From the NCBI RefSeq assembly GCF_004331415.1, contig NZ_SJOP01000012.1:1-64000 (forward strand): a stretch of DNA of 64,000 nt, in the 5' to 3' direction. Made by a program: the position numbers and the translations under genes. The notes beneath the pieces are model-generated. The model saw only the letters and a list, made by a program, of their open reading frames with translations. It did not search any database and was not told where the DNA came from. Every line of letters starts with the position of its first letter. The stretch's first letter is position 1. This DNA is from Kosakonia quasisacchari (GTDB lineage Bacteria > Pseudomonadota > Gammaproteobacteria > Enterobacterales > Enterobacteriaceae). Below, one piece after another: positions 19,331 to 29,187 of the stretch.

Positions 19331-19739
19331 GAGTTTCTTCCGCTTTTGCTTTACTATTGTTTTAACTTAAGGTGAGTTAAGAGTGGGTTATTAACTTGCA
19401 TGAACATCTTTTGGACACGCTACCGCCCCAGGCTCTTCAGCTACCTGTGTACTGTGTGCTTTAGTCAGCAATTTACAATGTTAACGACTGCGCCACCCTT
19501 ATTTGAATCCGCCACTTGGCACAAAATGCTAAGCGGCTATTCTCCGCCGAAACAGGCATGGAAACAAGGAAAAATCTTGCTTACGTCAGCGCAAGAATTA
19601 CTCATTCCTACCTTTTTTAACCGTTGATTTTATAATGAAAATAAAAAAGGCAGTAAGAATAACCAAAGGATCAAATGTCCTTCTGGCAACCCTTTCTGCC
19701 CCTGCTCTAAATATCTTAATTACACAACATTTTTAATTT
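19331..19739. other. Leader region of the O-antigen operon (galF-rmlB)
   Basis: These 409 bases hold no gene. On the minus strand they contain an AT-rich block with a TATAAA hexamer at 19634-19629, about 300 bases upstream of rmlB, which would fit the usual rfb promoter place, although no good -35 hexamer is seen. The JUMPstart/ops element follows at 19412-19446. No clear terminator hairpin with a T run follows galF, so some read-through from galF into the O-antigen operon is possible. Confidence 0.6.
19412..19446 (-). promoter_or_regulatory. JUMPstart element with ops site upstream of rmlB
   Basis: On the minus strand the sequence reads GGTAGCTGAAGAGCC and then GGGGCGGTAGCGTG. The 12-base ops core GGCGGTAGCGTG lies at 19427-19416. 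In E. coli this element pauses RNA polymerase and recruits RfaH, which lets transcription run through long polysaccharide operons. Its place in the untranslated leader between galF and rmlB is the standard one. Confidence 0.93.
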
Positions 19740-20633
19740 TTACTGTGTAAGCAATTTCTTAATACTTTCGCGGAATTTCTGACCTTCTTTCAGGTTACGC
19801 AGACCGTAGTTCACAAAGGCCTGCATGTACCCCATTTTCTTACCGCAGTCATAGCTGTCGCCAGTCATCAACATCGCATCAACAGACTGTTTTTCCGCAA
19901 GCTCAGCAATCGCATCGGTCAGTTGAATACGACCCCATGCGCCCGGTTCGGTTTTTTCCAGCTCTGCCCAGATATCGGCAGAAAGCACATAGCGCCCCAC
20001 TGCCATCAGATCGGAATCCAGTGTCTGCGGTTGATCCGGCTTTTCAATAAACTGAACAATGCGGCTGACTTTGCCTTCTGTATCCAGCGGCTCTTTGGTC
20101 TGGATAACGGAGTACTCAGAGAGATCGCCTTTCATGCGTTTTGCCAGCACCTGGCTGCGGCCGGTCTCAGCAAAGCGCGCCACCATCGCCGCGAGGTTGT
20201 AACGCAGCGGATCGGCGGTCGCCGTATCCAGCACGATATCCGGCAGCACCACGACAAACGGGTTATCACCAACGATCGGACGCGCACAAAGAATAGAGTG
20301 ACCTAAACCCAGCGGCTGCGCCTGACGCACGTTCATAATCGTCACGCCTGGCGGACAAATAGACTGCACTTCCGCCAGCAACTGGCGTTTAACACGCTGT
20401 TCAAGCAGCGCTTCAAGTTCGTAGGAGGTGTCGAAGTGGTTTTCCACGGCGTTTTTTGACGAGTGGGTCACCAGAACGATTTCTTTGATCCCTGCAGCAA
20501 CAACTTCGTCGACGATATACTGAATCATCGGCTTGTCGACGATCGGTAGCATCTCTTTTGGAATCGCTTTCGTGGCAGGGAGCATATGCATCCCCAGGCC
20601 GGCTACCGGAATAACTGCTTTCAAATTAACCAT
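19740..20633 (-). CDS. galF: GalF, UTP-glucose-1-phosphate uridylyltransferase-like subunit
   Basis: GalF resembles GalU, which makes UDP-glucose, and in E. coli is thought to modulate GalU activity; its own catalysis is weak. The 297-residue protein (E. coli length) begins [20 protein letters not shown]; the GMHM in place of GTRM in the nucleotide-binding loop separates GalF from GalU. Further marks are [17 protein letters not shown] and [12 protein letters not shown]. The start at 20633 is preceded by GGAAG at good spacing; a longer frame from 20645 adds four residues. It stands between the colanic acid operon and the O-antigen operon, as in E. coli. Confidence 0.96.
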   Translation of the reverse strand: MVNLKAVIPVAGLGMHMLPATKAIPKEMLPIVDKPMIQYIVDEVVAAGIKEIVLVTHSSKNAVENHFDTSYELEALLEQRVKRQLLAEVQSICPPGVTIMNVRQAQPLGLGHSILCARPIVGDNPFVVVLPDIVLDTATADPLRYNLAAMVARFAETGRSQVLAKRMKGDLSEYSVIQTKEPLDTEGKVSRIVQFIEKPDQPQTLDSDLMAVGRYVLSADIWAELEKTEPGAWGRIQLTDAIAELAEKQSVDAMLMTGDSYDCGKKMGYMQAFVNYGLRNLKEGQKFRESIKKLLTQ

Positions 20634-20762
20634 TATTTCTTCCACCTATAATAATTGGATGAATTATAAACCTTTAACCTGTTTTCGCCAGTGCGTTTGC
20701 AGCGAGGAAAGTGAAAGATGTTACGCCTAATGTCCCTGTAAGGCAGTAGATGTAATCCTAAC

Positions 20763-20782
20763 CCTGGTGCTAAATCACCAGG
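20763..20782. repeat. Hairpin between wcaM and galF
   Basis: CCTGGTG at 20763-20769 and CACCAGG at 20776-20782 form a perfect 7-bp stem with a 6-base loop, about 30 bases after the wcaM stop. On the minus strand the stem is followed by GTTAGGATT, a poor T run, so it may be a weak terminator for the colanic acid operon. Confidence 0.5.
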
Positions 20783-20810
20783 ATTTATCGTAAAAGGCTA
20801 TTTAATGCGC

Positions 20811-22226
20811 TTAGAGCCGCTTCGCCGGCAAACGGAAGTTCAAATTATCGGCATTTACCACATGCTGATCGACCCTGTCGATATCGACTGAACTCTGTCC
20901 ATTTTCATTGACTGCATGAATATTCGCCAGCGACAGCAACGTATCCTGTTTCGCCATAAAACGCCCGCGCACATCTTTGCGTAAATCGAAGTTCATCTTC
21001 AGTGCCGGGCCGTTAGCAGCCTCTTGCGTTACGTTGATGTTACGCAGGAAAAGATGTTGCGGTTTATTGTGCAGCTCCAGTGTCGCACTCTGCATTTTCA
21101 CATTAGTGATAGCCACAAATGACGTGGCATTACCGGACGATATCTGGATACCGCGCAGCTTATATTTGCTGCTGCTATTGTCCTGCTGGATATCGTTGAG
21201 TTTGAAATTCTGCGGGATCGACAAATAATCGCCTTTGATAACACCATAGCCAATCAGCATACCGGCGCTATTCACCATTGAAACATTATCAATGACGAAA
21301 TTATCGCAGCCGTAAATCGCCACCGTCGCATTATCAATCCCGGCTTTCTTACTGAAATCCGGAGTGATGTTTTTCGCTTTAACGTTGCGAATAATAAAAT
21401 GTTTACCGTTTTCCACATGCACTAACTGGCGGCAGTTGCTGCCGGTAATATTCGCCACGACAAAGTTTTTAACCGCTTGATCTTCAGGGTAGTTATTGTC
21501 GTAGGTACTGCCCGCCAGCCCAATACCAATGCCCCAGTTAATCTTTCCATTGGTGCAGTTGATATTATCAATCACGTGGTCGGAGATCAGGATATTGCGG
21601 TCGTTGATGGCCACATTCCATTCGATCGCATCACCTTGTAAGTCACTGAAATGACCATTAGTAATCCGTACACCGTCCAGTTCGTTGTGGAACCCCTGGC
21701 GTAAAATGCCATAGTTCGCTTTGCTCACCGTGATGTTATCAATCAGCAAATTGCGCATTGTGCGCGCATCTTTGCCGCCAATGTAAATCTGCATCACCGG
21801 GCCAAAGCCACTCATACTCACGCCCTTGATTACGCAGTCCGAACCGCGAACATCCAGCGTGATGTTATAGAAATTGCCGCCCTTCTCCCCCACCACACGG
21901 CTGCCGTCCTGCAACACAAAGCGTCCGCGTCCGTTACCTTTCAGCGCGCCGCGCACCAGTAGCGTTTTGCCGGCGGGAATAAAAATACCGGTGTTGATAT
22001 TGTCGCAGACCACACCCGCGGGGACTTCCACGGTTTGCCCTTCGGCAAAAGCCTGTTTAAACGCGGCGGGCCAGTCATTACGGTTGTAATCACTGATGCT
22101 GACCGTGTCGTTACGCCCCAACGCGCGGGCTGCCGGAATATGTAGTAAAGGAAGCGCCGCCAGCGCGGAACCGGCGGCCAGAAAGGTGCGGCGAGAGAGC
22201 GCAGTTGCTGTTTTCTTCACGGTCAT
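20811..22226 (-). CDS. wcaM: Colanic acid biosynthesis protein WcaM
   Basis: Last gene of the colanic acid operon. The exact reaction is not established. The 471-residue protein (E. coli 464) has a twin-arginine signal ([18 protein letters not shown], from about residue 11), so export to the periplasm through Tat is likely. The rest consists of repeated short strands with Asn and Ile ladders ([36 protein letters not shown]), as in right-handed parallel beta-helix, pectin lyase-like proteins, which suggests polysaccharide binding or cleavage. The start at 22226 ([15 protein letters not shown]) keeps a proper n-region; an upstream frame from 22262 would overlap wcaL and bury the signal. Confidence 0.95.
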   Translation of the reverse strand: MTVKKTATALSRRTFLAAGSALAALPLLHIPAARALGRNDTVSISDYNRNDWPAAFKQAFAEGQTVEVPAGVVCDNINTGIFIPAGKTLLVRGALKGNGRGRFVLQDGSRVVGEKGGNFYNITLDVRGSDCVIKGVSMSGFGPVMQIYIGGKDARTMRNLLIDNITVSKANYGILRQGFHNELDGVRITNGHFSDLQGDAIEWNVAINDRNILISDHVIDNINCTNGKINWGIGIGLAGSTYDNNYPEDQAVKNFVVANITGSNCRQLVHVENGKHFIIRNVKAKNITPDFSKKAGIDNATVAIYGCDNFVIDNVSMVNSAGMLIGYGVIKGDYLSIPQNFKLNDIQQDNSSSKYKLRGIQISSGNATSFVAITNVKMQSATLELHNKPQHLFLRNINVTQEAANGPALKMNFDLRKDVRGRFMAKQDTLLSLANIHAVNENGQSSVDIDRVDQHVVNADNLNFRLPAKRL

Positions 22227-22236
22227 AAAACCTCTG

Positions 22237-23457
22237 TTAAAGCGTCTGCAACAGACTGGCAAGTTGCTGGTTGATGATTTTCTGGTTGAAGTCGTTCTCG
22301 ACTTTCTTCCGCGCCCGCGTCACCACCGGTGTCAAATCACGGCTCTCCATACTTCCGAAAGCAGCCAGGCGCTGCGCCAGCGCCTCGGCATCATTTTCCG
22401 GCACTAGCCACCCGGACTGCCCGGCGTCGATCAGCTCCGGAATGCCGCTGTGGACGGTTGAAACCACCGGGATCCCCACCGCCATCGCCTCCATCAGCGC
22501 AACCGGGATCCCTTCCATATCCCCATCCGCGCCGGTAATCGACGGCAGTAAGAAAACGTCGGCTTCATCAAGCAGCGCTTTCACTTCATGGCTGGGTTTA
22601 AAGCCCGGCATTTCAATCACATCTTCCAGTTGGAATTGTTCGATAAGCGTGCGTAAGCGGCGTTCCCATGGACCAATACCAAGGATGCGATATTTGAAAT
22701 CCACCCCACGTTCTTTCAATAAACGGCACGCTTCAATGGCGACATGCAGCCCTTTTTTCTCGGTCAGACGCGCCACAGAGATAATTTGCAGTGGGCTACC
22801 GGGGCTTTTAACCGAGCGCAGGCTAAAGCGGGCCATATCGACCCCCATGCGCGAAACGGCGATTTTGGTCTCCGGGCAGCCCATATTTTTCAGTCTACCC
22901 GCCCATAACTCGCTGATCGGCAACATCAGATCGCCACGCTGGAAAAGTTGCCGATACTCAGGCGTGTAGTGGTTGAGCACGTCGCGATGAGAGATATCAA
23001 TGCCGTGGAACACGGTGGCGATTTTGCCCTTGAGTACGCCCAGTTCCCGCAGTTTTGCGGCGGTAACGCCTGCCGGACCAAAGTGGGCGATAAAGACATC
23101 GGCGCTGAACGTGCGCGGCGCGAGGCCGCAAATGGCTGGCAGGATCAGGTTGCGTGCTTCGCCGCCGTAGCGTGACATGTTCAACGCTTTCCAGGTTGAG
23201 GACTTCCAGATACCTCGCGCGATCGCCTGCCCACGATAGCTCAGTTTTGCCATCTTCCCTTCCGGCTCGGCCAGTAGCCAGTGCGTTTTTTCCGCCAGCC
23301 GGTACTCGGTATATGCCGCGTGCGTGTTGTTCATATCGCCCTTATGCAGGGCAACAATCTCAACTTCAAAACCCATATTGATAAAGGCAACGATCTGATT
23401 GAGCACAAAGGTTTCAGAAGATAAGGGAAACTTCAGCAAGAAGAAGCTGACTTTCAT
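22237..23457 (-). CDS. wcaL: Colanic acid glycosyltransferase WcaL
   Basis: Family 4 GT-B transferase that adds a sugar (in E. coli, the galactose of the side chain is proposed) during colanic acid unit assembly. The 406 residues equal the E. coli length. Visible marks are [21 protein letters not shown] at the N-terminus, HGIDISHRD in the acceptor half, [16 protein letters not shown] and the EX7E region [20 protein letters not shown]. Its ATG overlaps the wcaK stop by four bases, and wcaM follows after ten bases, so the three are co-translated. Confidence 0.95.
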   Translation of the reverse strand: MKVSFFLLKFPLSSETFVLNQIVAFINMGFEVEIVALHKGDMNNTHAAYTEYRLAEKTHWLLAEPEGKMAKLSYRGQAIARGIWKSSTWKALNMSRYGGEARNLILPAICGLAPRTFSADVFIAHFGPAGVTAAKLRELGVLKGKIATVFHGIDISHRDVLNHYTPEYRQLFQRGDLMLPISELWAGRLKNMGCPETKIAVSRMGVDMARFSLRSVKSPGSPLQIISVARLTEKKGLHVAIEACRLLKERGVDFKYRILGIGPWERRLRTLIEQFQLEDVIEMPGFKPSHEVKALLDEADVFLLPSITGADGDMEGIPVALMEAMAVGIPVVSTVHSGIPELIDAGQSGWLVPENDAEALAQRLAAFGSMESRDLTPVVTRARKKVENDFNQKIINQQLASLLQTL

Positions 23458-24734
23458 TTCACCCCCTGCACACGATCAAGCACCGATTTGACCATTTTCA
23501 TGCCGTGCTCGCGCTCCGCTGCCACCGCCGTTGCCAGACGTTGGTTAATCGCAGGCAGTTGTCCCAGCGTGTCGGCCGCCATCGCCGCCAGCGAACCATC
23601 CAGCAGATGGCGAATATCGACGGCCATTTCCGGCATGCCAAGTTGCTGCATGATGCCTGCCGACTTATGTTCATAATTAATGGCAATCGCTGGTGTACCA
23701 AAGTTCATCGAGATAATCGCGGAGTGCAGGCGCGTACCGACAGTTAAGTCACAGGCGCCGAGGATCTTGCCCATCTCCAGATCGTTGAGTTCATCCATCA
23801 CCACGTGGTAGCGCGACGGATCGCTCACATACTGGCGCAGATTGAGCGCCACCATACGGTCATCTTTGTTATAGCTGTCAATGCCGGTACAGGTAGAGAG
23901 CGCAATGACCTGATAACCCGCGTCAATGATTCGGTTGACCACCTCAGCAAAAGCCTGTTCATAGGCCTGTTGGGTGGTGTTGAGTCGTTTATCGAACGGT
24001 GCCAACTCACGCAGCGTAATCGCCACGGTTTTCTCTTTTGCCGCCAGATCCAGCCAGTGCTGGACCGCATAGCTGGCAACAAAATCGTGCTGATGGTGAT
24101 CCACCAGCCAGGCGGTATCCACGCCATGCTCCACTTTGCTGGTAGTGATGTCGCTTTGCTTCATCAAGTTGAGGCTCACGGTTTCGCGCAGGATCAGCGC
24201 ATCGCAATGGCCAAATACATAATTTGCCAGTTGGTTAAACGCCTCGTTCTGGAACGGTCCCACGCTGTGACCAATCATGTAGATCGGTTTTTTCGCCATA
24301 AACGTACACAGCGCGTGTTCAAATTGCGGCACACCATACAGATCGACGAAGAAAGAGCCGCCGACCTGAATAATCGCGTCATAGCCCGCCAGGCGGCGGA
24401 CAAAATCGGTAAAACCTTGCGCAATAGCGATATTGCGCAGCTTACCGGTATCCGTCACCCTGGAGAGCAGCACCTGGTGCTGGTAACGACGGCGCAGCAC
24501 TTTTTTCACGCGCCCCATCAACCCGGCGGCGTTGTTCTGCTCTTTCATCTGGCTATAGAGCGGGTCGCCCATCACCGGGCGGTTGAGTAACCAGGATGAG
24601 CTCACCGGATAGCGGCTCATCACATCCACCTCTGCATCAGGCTCAATCAGGGCAATCGCATCCAGCAATCCACGTAAAATAGCGCTGTCACCACGGTTGC
24701 CGCATGTGTGATTGCCAAGGATCAATAATTTCAT
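23454..24734 (-). CDS. wcaK: Colanic acid pyruvyltransferase WcaK
   Basis: Predicted to add the pyruvate ketal to the terminal galactose of the colanic acid unit from phosphoenolpyruvate. The 426-residue protein has the polysaccharide pyruvyltransferase family pattern: GNHTCGNRGDSAILRGLL at residues 7-24, QVGGSFFVDLYG, the GHSVGPFQ segment, and near the C-terminus GTRLHSAIISMNFGTPAIAI. The start at 24734 gives the E. coli length; a longer frame (24809) overlaps wzxC and shows no family similarity. It follows wzxC after 32 bases. Confidence 0.95.
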   Translation of the reverse strand: MKLLILGNHTCGNRGDSAILRGLLDAIALIEPDAEVDVMSRYPVSSSWLLNRPVMGDPLYSQMKEQNNAAGLMGRVKKVLRRRYQHQVLLSRVTDTGKLRNIAIAQGFTDFVRRLAGYDAIIQVGGSFFVDLYGVPQFEHALCTFMAKKPIYMIGHSVGPFQNEAFNQLANYVFGHCDALILRETVSLNLMKQSDITTSKVEHGVDTAWLVDHHQHDFVASYAVQHWLDLAAKEKTVAITLRELAPFDKRLNTTQQAYEQAFAEVVNRIIDAGYQVIALSTCTGIDSYNKDDRMVALNLRQYVSDPSRYHVVMDELNDLEMGKILGACDLTVGTRLHSAIISMNFGTPAIAINYEHKSAGIMQQLGMPEMAVDIRHLLDGSLAAMAADTLGQLPAINQRLATAVAAEREHGMKMVKSVLDRVQGVK

Positions 24735-24766
24735 AACGACCTCATAAAGGGGTTCAATCAGGTTTC

Positions 24767-26245
24767 TTATCCTGCGCGAAGCAGCGTTTTGAGTTTCTCG
24801 TTGCGGCAAAACTGGCGCTTCATCTCCACCACCAGCGCATTACGCGACACAATCAGCATCCCGGCGAACGCCACCACGCCCGCAGTGACCTGAATCGCCA
24901 GCATCGCCGCCAGCGGCACATGTCCGTTCAGGGCCAGACCCAGGCCATAGCTCACCACCAGTGTCGGCAGCGACAGATAAAAGGGCAGCCACAGGCTCAG
25001 GATGTATTGGCGGTAGCTGGAACCGAGAACCGGTTTGATCATCACGAAGTAGCTCAAAACCGTGTTGATAATTTGCACCAGCAGAAAACCGAGTGTCACG
25101 CCGAGCGCACCCGCCAGATGTCCACCGACAATAATGGCGGGGATAAAGAGAAACGTTTTAAAGACATTGAATTTAAAGCTGATATCCACCCGTGCTTTCG
25201 CCATCAGCAGCGAACCAATCGGGTTACCTACCGCGCGCAACAGGCCGACAATACACAGCAGCTGCAGGATAGGAATGATGCTGTTCCATTTGTCGCCAAA
25301 CACCAGCGGCACAAAGTTATCCGACACGACCATCAGCCCCAGCAGGATCGGGAAGTTAATGATCCCAACAACCGACAGCAGCTTGTAGAAGTTCACGCGC
25401 AGCTTTTCCGTGTCGTCCTGAATTTTGGCAAACGCCGGGAACAGCACGCGGGTGATGATGGGGTTGAGCTTCATCGGTGGCACCACCGCCACGTTGTACG
25501 CCAGGTTATAGCCCCCGGCGACGCTGGCACCGAGAATACGTGCCAGTACCAGGGTGGAAAGGTTGGTGTTCACATAGTTGATGATGCTGTCTGCCGTCAG
25601 CCAGGCACCAAAACGCAGGTTGGAACTGACAGAAGCCAGTGAGAAATGCAGCCCTGGACGGTAAATTTTGCGACCAAAATAGCCAAACAGCAGCGTGCGC
25701 ACGGCGGTGTTGACCAGATAACCGAGAATCGCGGTCATCGCCAGCGGCCAGAAGAATGCGCTGATAACCGTAAAGCTAAAGCCCGCCAACACTGACAGCG
25801 TTTCGATTGCGCCTATCTTGTTGAACTCCAACTCTTTTTGCATCAACGCACGGAACTGCTGGCCATGTGGGATAACCACAAAAGCCAGCGACAGCGTTTT
25901 AATCAGCGGTTCCAGATCCGGGTTATTCAGCACATTGGCGATCACCCCGCTCAGGGAGAAAACGGCAATGCAGACCACAATGCCCAGCCCGACATTGAGC
26001 CAGTAAAGCGTGGTCAGTTCGAGATGACTTATCTCTTTACGCTGAATAATGGAGTTCGCGATACCGAAATCCGACAGCGTATCCGCCAGCGCGATAATCA
26101 CCAGCGAGATGGTCAGCAGACCAAACTGGTGATTATCGATAATGCGCGCCAGCACGGTCATCTGCACCAGCCCCAGACCAATAATGGTCAGGGTCGCCAT
26201 AGCGGACCACTTCGCGCCGCTGATGGTTTTTTCTCTCAGGCTCAT
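24767..26245 (-). CDS. wzxC: Colanic acid flippase WzxC
   Basis: Inner-membrane transporter predicted to flip the lipid-linked colanic acid hexasaccharide. The 492-residue protein (E. coli length) has about 12 hydrophobic segments and begins MSLREKTISGAKWSAMATLT, as in the PST family of polysaccharide exporters. The PYFKK-type soluble loops are short. It is separated from wcaJ by 9 bases. It is unrelated at first sight to the O-antigen Wzx at 13184-14704, in line with the different substrates. Confidence 0.96.
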   Translation of the reverse strand: MSLREKTISGAKWSAMATLTIIGLGLVQMTVLARIIDNHQFGLLTISLVIIALADTLSDFGIANSIIQRKEISHLELTTLYWLNVGLGIVVCIAVFSLSGVIANVLNNPDLEPLIKTLSLAFVVIPHGQQFRALMQKELEFNKIGAIETLSVLAGFSFTVISAFFWPLAMTAILGYLVNTAVRTLLFGYFGRKIYRPGLHFSLASVSSNLRFGAWLTADSIINYVNTNLSTLVLARILGASVAGGYNLAYNVAVVPPMKLNPIITRVLFPAFAKIQDDTEKLRVNFYKLLSVVGIINFPILLGLMVVSDNFVPLVFGDKWNSIIPILQLLCIVGLLRAVGNPIGSLLMAKARVDISFKFNVFKTFLFIPAIIVGGHLAGALGVTLGFLLVQIINTVLSYFVMIKPVLGSSYRQYILSLWLPFYLSLPTLVVSYGLGLALNGHVPLAAMLAIQVTAGVVAFAGMLIVSRNALVVEMKRQFCRNEKLKTLLRAG

Positions 26246-26254
26246 GACCTTTCC

Positions 26255-27649
26255 TTAATACGCCGCTTTGTTAACAAAGCCTTTAAAGACGGTCAGAAAA
26301 ACGATTTTGATATCGAACCATAGGCTCCATTCGCGGATGTACTCGAGGTCGAACTCAATACGTTTTTCCATTTTCTCCAGCGTGTCAGTTTCACCACGCC
26401 AGCCATTAATTTGCGCCCAGCCGGTAATACCGGGTTTCACTTTATGGCGCAGCATGTAGCCCTCAATCAGCGAACGGTACTGCTCATTGTGCGCCACCGC
26501 ATGCGGACGCGGGCCAACGATCGACATGCCGCCGGTCAGCACATTGATAAACTGCGGCAGTTCATCCAGCGAAGTGCGACGCAGAAAACTGCCGATTTTG
26601 GTGACGCGCGGATCGTTCTGCGTTGCCTGGGTCACCACTTTGTCGTTTTCCATTACCTTCATGGAGCGGAACTTCCACACCTTGATCGGCTTACCGTCAA
26701 TGCCATAGCGCGTCTGGCGGAAGATAATCGGCCCCGGCGAACTGATTTTCACCGCCACCGAAATCGCCACCAGCACCGGGGAGATGAGCAGCAAAATCAG
26801 CGAAGCGAGGACAATATCTTCCAGACGTTTCAGGATGCGGTTGACGCCGGAAAGCGGCGTGTCATACAGCGGCACCACCGGCACGCCGTTCACCTCTTCC
26901 ACACGCGAATGCAAGATATTAAAGGTAAAGACATCCGGAATGAGAATCACCGAACAGGTGGTATCGGCCAGCTGGCGCACCAGCTTTTTGATACAAACTG
27001 CGTCATTCATCGACATGGCGATGTAGACGTTGTGAATTTTCCCGCTTTTCGCATCCTCCACCAGTTGGTCGAGGTTCCCCGCCCAGTCAGTGGTAATGCC
27101 GCCCGGTTTGGGATCGTGGTAAACCCCGACCACATCAAACCCGAGCCAGGGTTCATTGCGAAAACCATCCAGCAACTCCTGGCCCATCGGCATATCCCCG
27201 GCCACGGCCACGCGGCGCGTGTTGTAGCCAAGGTTACGCATCCAGCCCGCACCAAAGCGGATCACTGAACGGCTCAGCATCAGCCCCATCGTGGTCAACA
27301 GATACCAGGCGAGATAAATATTGAAGGTGTTATCGAAATCATTATTGAACGCCAGCAGGCCGGCGCTGAAAACCAGACTCAGCGTCCAGTTCTGCAACAG
27401 CAGCGTCAGTTCAGTCATGATTTTCACGCCCCGCCAGGAGCGATAAAAATCGGTCATTCCGCCGATCATCTGGAAAACAACCAGCGTAATCAGAGCCATC
27501 AGCAGATGCATGTAGAAGAACGGCAGCGCATTGACCTTACACACCAACCACAGGCCACCGAACATAATGGTGATGTCGGAGAAGCGCTGCACGATAGAGA
27601 TTAACGATGCATTCGTTTTAGCCCGGTCGCGTTTTTTGAGATGAGTCAT
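26255..27649 (-). CDS. wcaJ: Undecaprenyl-phosphate glucose phosphotransferase WcaJ
   Basis: Starts colanic acid assembly by loading Glc-1-P from UDP-Glc onto undecaprenyl phosphate. The 464 residues equal E. coli WcaJ. The protein has four N-terminal membrane segments (about residues 20-130), a soluble CoA-binding-like domain, a fifth hydrophobic segment near residue 280 and the C-terminal transferase domain with [34 protein letters not shown] and KPGITGWAQINGWRG. The start at 27649 (MTHLKKRDRAKTNAS) aligns with the E. coli start; an upstream ATG would add 12 residues. WbaP at 3034-4470 is its O-antigen counterpart. Confidence 0.97.
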   Translation of the reverse strand: MTHLKKRDRAKTNASLISIVQRFSDITIMFGGLWLVCKVNALPFFYMHLLMALITLVVFQMIGGMTDFYRSWRGVKIMTELTLLLQNWTLSLVFSAGLLAFNNDFDNTFNIYLAWYLLTTMGLMLSRSVIRFGAGWMRNLGYNTRRVAVAGDMPMGQELLDGFRNEPWLGFDVVGVYHDPKPGGITTDWAGNLDQLVEDAKSGKIHNVYIAMSMNDAVCIKKLVRQLADTTCSVILIPDVFTFNILHSRVEEVNGVPVVPLYDTPLSGVNRILKRLEDIVLASLILLLISPVLVAISVAVKISSPGPIIFRQTRYGIDGKPIKVWKFRSMKVMENDKVVTQATQNDPRVTKIGSFLRRTSLDELPQFINVLTGGMSIVGPRPHAVAHNEQYRSLIEGYMLRHKVKPGITGWAQINGWRGETDTLEKMEKRIEFDLEYIREWSLWFDIKIVFLTVFKGFVNKAAY

Positions 27650-27674
27650 CGTTGTACCTGCCTGTATGCTCACC

Positions 27675-27692
27675 CTCCCCGGCATCGGGGAG
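27675..27692. repeat. GC-rich hairpin between cpsG and wcaJ
   Basis: CTCCCCG at 27675-27681 and CGGGGAG at 27686-27692 form a perfect 7-bp stem with a GCAT loop, in the 58 bases between cpsG and wcaJ. No T run follows on the minus strand. The surrounding CACCCTCCCC...GGGGAGAGG pattern looks like a common enteric intergenic repeat. Confidence 0.6.
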
Positions 27693-27707
27693 AGGAACGC
27701 CTTATTG

Positions 27708-29078
27708 TTATTGATTCAACAGTGCCAGAATTTCCTGCGTTCGCGCTTCCATCAGTTGCACGTCGCGTCGCGATTCAACATTCAGGCGTACCACGGGTTC
27801 TGTGTTGGAAGAGCGCAAGTTAAAGCGCCAGTCGGCAAATGCGATGCTGATGCCATCCGTGCGATCGATCTCCAGCGCGCCTGGCGTGAAGTGTTGTTCA
27901 ACGCGGTTGATAGCCGTCGCCGGATCCGCCAGTTTGCTGTTGATCTCGCCGCTGGCCGGGAACGCCACCATGCGGTCACTCACCAGTTGTGACAGAGTTT
28001 TGCCTTTCAGGCACAGCAGCTCGGTGACCAGTAGCCACGGGATCATGCCGCTGTCGCAGTAGGCAAAGTCGCGGAAGTAGTGGTGCGCGCTCATTTCGCC
28101 GCCATAAATGGCGTCTTCTTCGCGCATCCGCTCTTTAATAAAGGCATGGCCGGTTTTCGACATCACTGGCGTACCGCCCGCGCGGCCAACAACATCCACC
28201 GTATTCCATGACAAGCGCGGGTCATGGATAATCTTCGCGCCCGGATGTTTCTCGAGGAACGCTTCCGCCAGCAGGCCAACAATGTAGTAGCCTTCGATAA
28301 ACTGCCCTTCCCCGTCGAACAGGAAGCAACGGTCAAAGTCGCCATCAAAAGCAATGCCCATATCGGCGTTATGCTCGATCACCGCATTGCGGGTATCGTC
28401 GCGGCACTCCGGCAGCAGCGGGTTAGGAATACCGTGCGGGAAGGTGCCGTCCGGTTCGTTGTGCACTTTGACAAAGGTCACCGGCACATTCAGCGCCTTA
28501 AAGCGGGCTTCAATGGCATCCACTACCGGGCCTGCCGCGCCGTTACCGGAGTTAATCACCAGCTTCAGCGGCTTGAGGTTATTGGTATCGATATAGCCCA
28601 TCAGGTGATCGATATAAGCGTCGCGCAGATTAATTTGCTCGTAGCTGCCGCGTTTTGCCGGGTTCACCGGTGGGAAATCATTGGCTTCTGCCAGGCGCTG
28701 AACATCACGCAGCCCGGTATCGCCGCTGATCGGACGCGCGCCCTTACGCACCAGTTTCATGCCGTTATAGTCCATCGGGTTATGACTGGCGGTCACTTCG
28801 ATACCGCCGTCAACGCCCAGATGGAACGTAGCAAAATAGATCTCTTCTGTACCGGAAAGACCCATATCCAGCACATTCACACCCGCGTCCTGCAAGCCTT
28901 TCGCCAGCGCCAGTTTCAGCGCTTCGCTGGTCTGGCGCACATCGCCACCCAGCACGATGGTCTGCGGCTTCAGGTACTCCCCATAGGCGCGGCCAATACG
29001 CCATGCGATATCTTCATTGAGTTCTTCGCCCAGCTTGCCGCGAATATCGTAAGCTTTAAAACAGGTTAATTTTTCCAT
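27708..29078 (-). CDS. cpsG: Phosphomannomutase, colanic acid copy
   Basis: Interconverts mannose 6-phosphate and mannose 1-phosphate for GDP-mannose and then GDP-fucose. The 456 residues equal E. coli CpsG (ManB). Marks of the alpha-D-phosphohexomutase family are [15 protein letters not shown], the phosphoserine loop [13 protein letters not shown], the metal loop [17 protein letters not shown] and [14 protein letters not shown]. Two ATG codons lie side by side at 29081 and 29078; the second gives the E. coli start and sits 5-8 bases after GAAGAGG. It follows cpsB after 109 bases that hold a strong hairpin. It is only distantly similar to the O-antigen manB in this window. Confidence 0.97.
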   Translation of the reverse strand: MEKLTCFKAYDIRGKLGEELNEDIAWRIGRAYGEYLKPQTIVLGGDVRQTSEALKLALAKGLQDAGVNVLDMGLSGTEEIYFATFHLGVDGGIEVTASHNPMDYNGMKLVRKGARPISGDTGLRDVQRLAEANDFPPVNPAKRGSYEQINLRDAYIDHLMGYIDTNNLKPLKLVINSGNGAAGPVVDAIEARFKALNVPVTFVKVHNEPDGTFPHGIPNPLLPECRDDTRNAVIEHNADMGIAFDGDFDRCFLFDGEGQFIEGYYIVGLLAEAFLEKHPGAKIIHDPRLSWNTVDVVGRAGGTPVMSKTGHAFIKERMREEDAIYGGEMSAHHYFRDFAYCDSGMIPWLLVTELLCLKGKTLSQLVSDRMVAFPASGEINSKLADPATAINRVEQHFTPGALEIDRTDGISIAFADWRFNLRSSNTEPVVRLNVESRRDVQLMEARTQEILALLNQ

Positions 29079-29155
29079 CATTACCTCTTCTTCAGGCAAC
29101 AGTCAGCCGTGACCGTAAAATGGCCATATCTTGTTGAGTAATTTAAATTTATAAA

Positions 29156-29179
29156 CCGGATAACGTTCGCGTTATCCGG
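29156..29179 (-). terminator. Strong hairpin in the cpsB-cpsG gap (possible attenuator)
   Basis: A perfect 10-bp stem (CCGGATAACG at 29156-29165 with CGTTATCCGG at 29170-29179) encloses a 4-base loop (CGAA on the minus strand). On the minus strand it is followed by TTTATAAATTTAAATT, a partial T tract, so it resembles a leaky rho-independent terminator inside the operon, just after the cpsB stop codon. Confidence 0.65.
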
Positions 29180-29187
29180 CGCGGGAA

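Noticed and set aside
19400..19627. Small plus-strand frame (75 codons) across the O-antigen leader
   Set aside because: It covers the JUMPstart element, which fixes the sequence for another reason, and no homologue or ribosome site is apparent.
23805..24590. Plus-strand reading frame of 261 codons opposite wcaK
   Set aside because: Antisense to a certain gene, with no ribosome site or domain.
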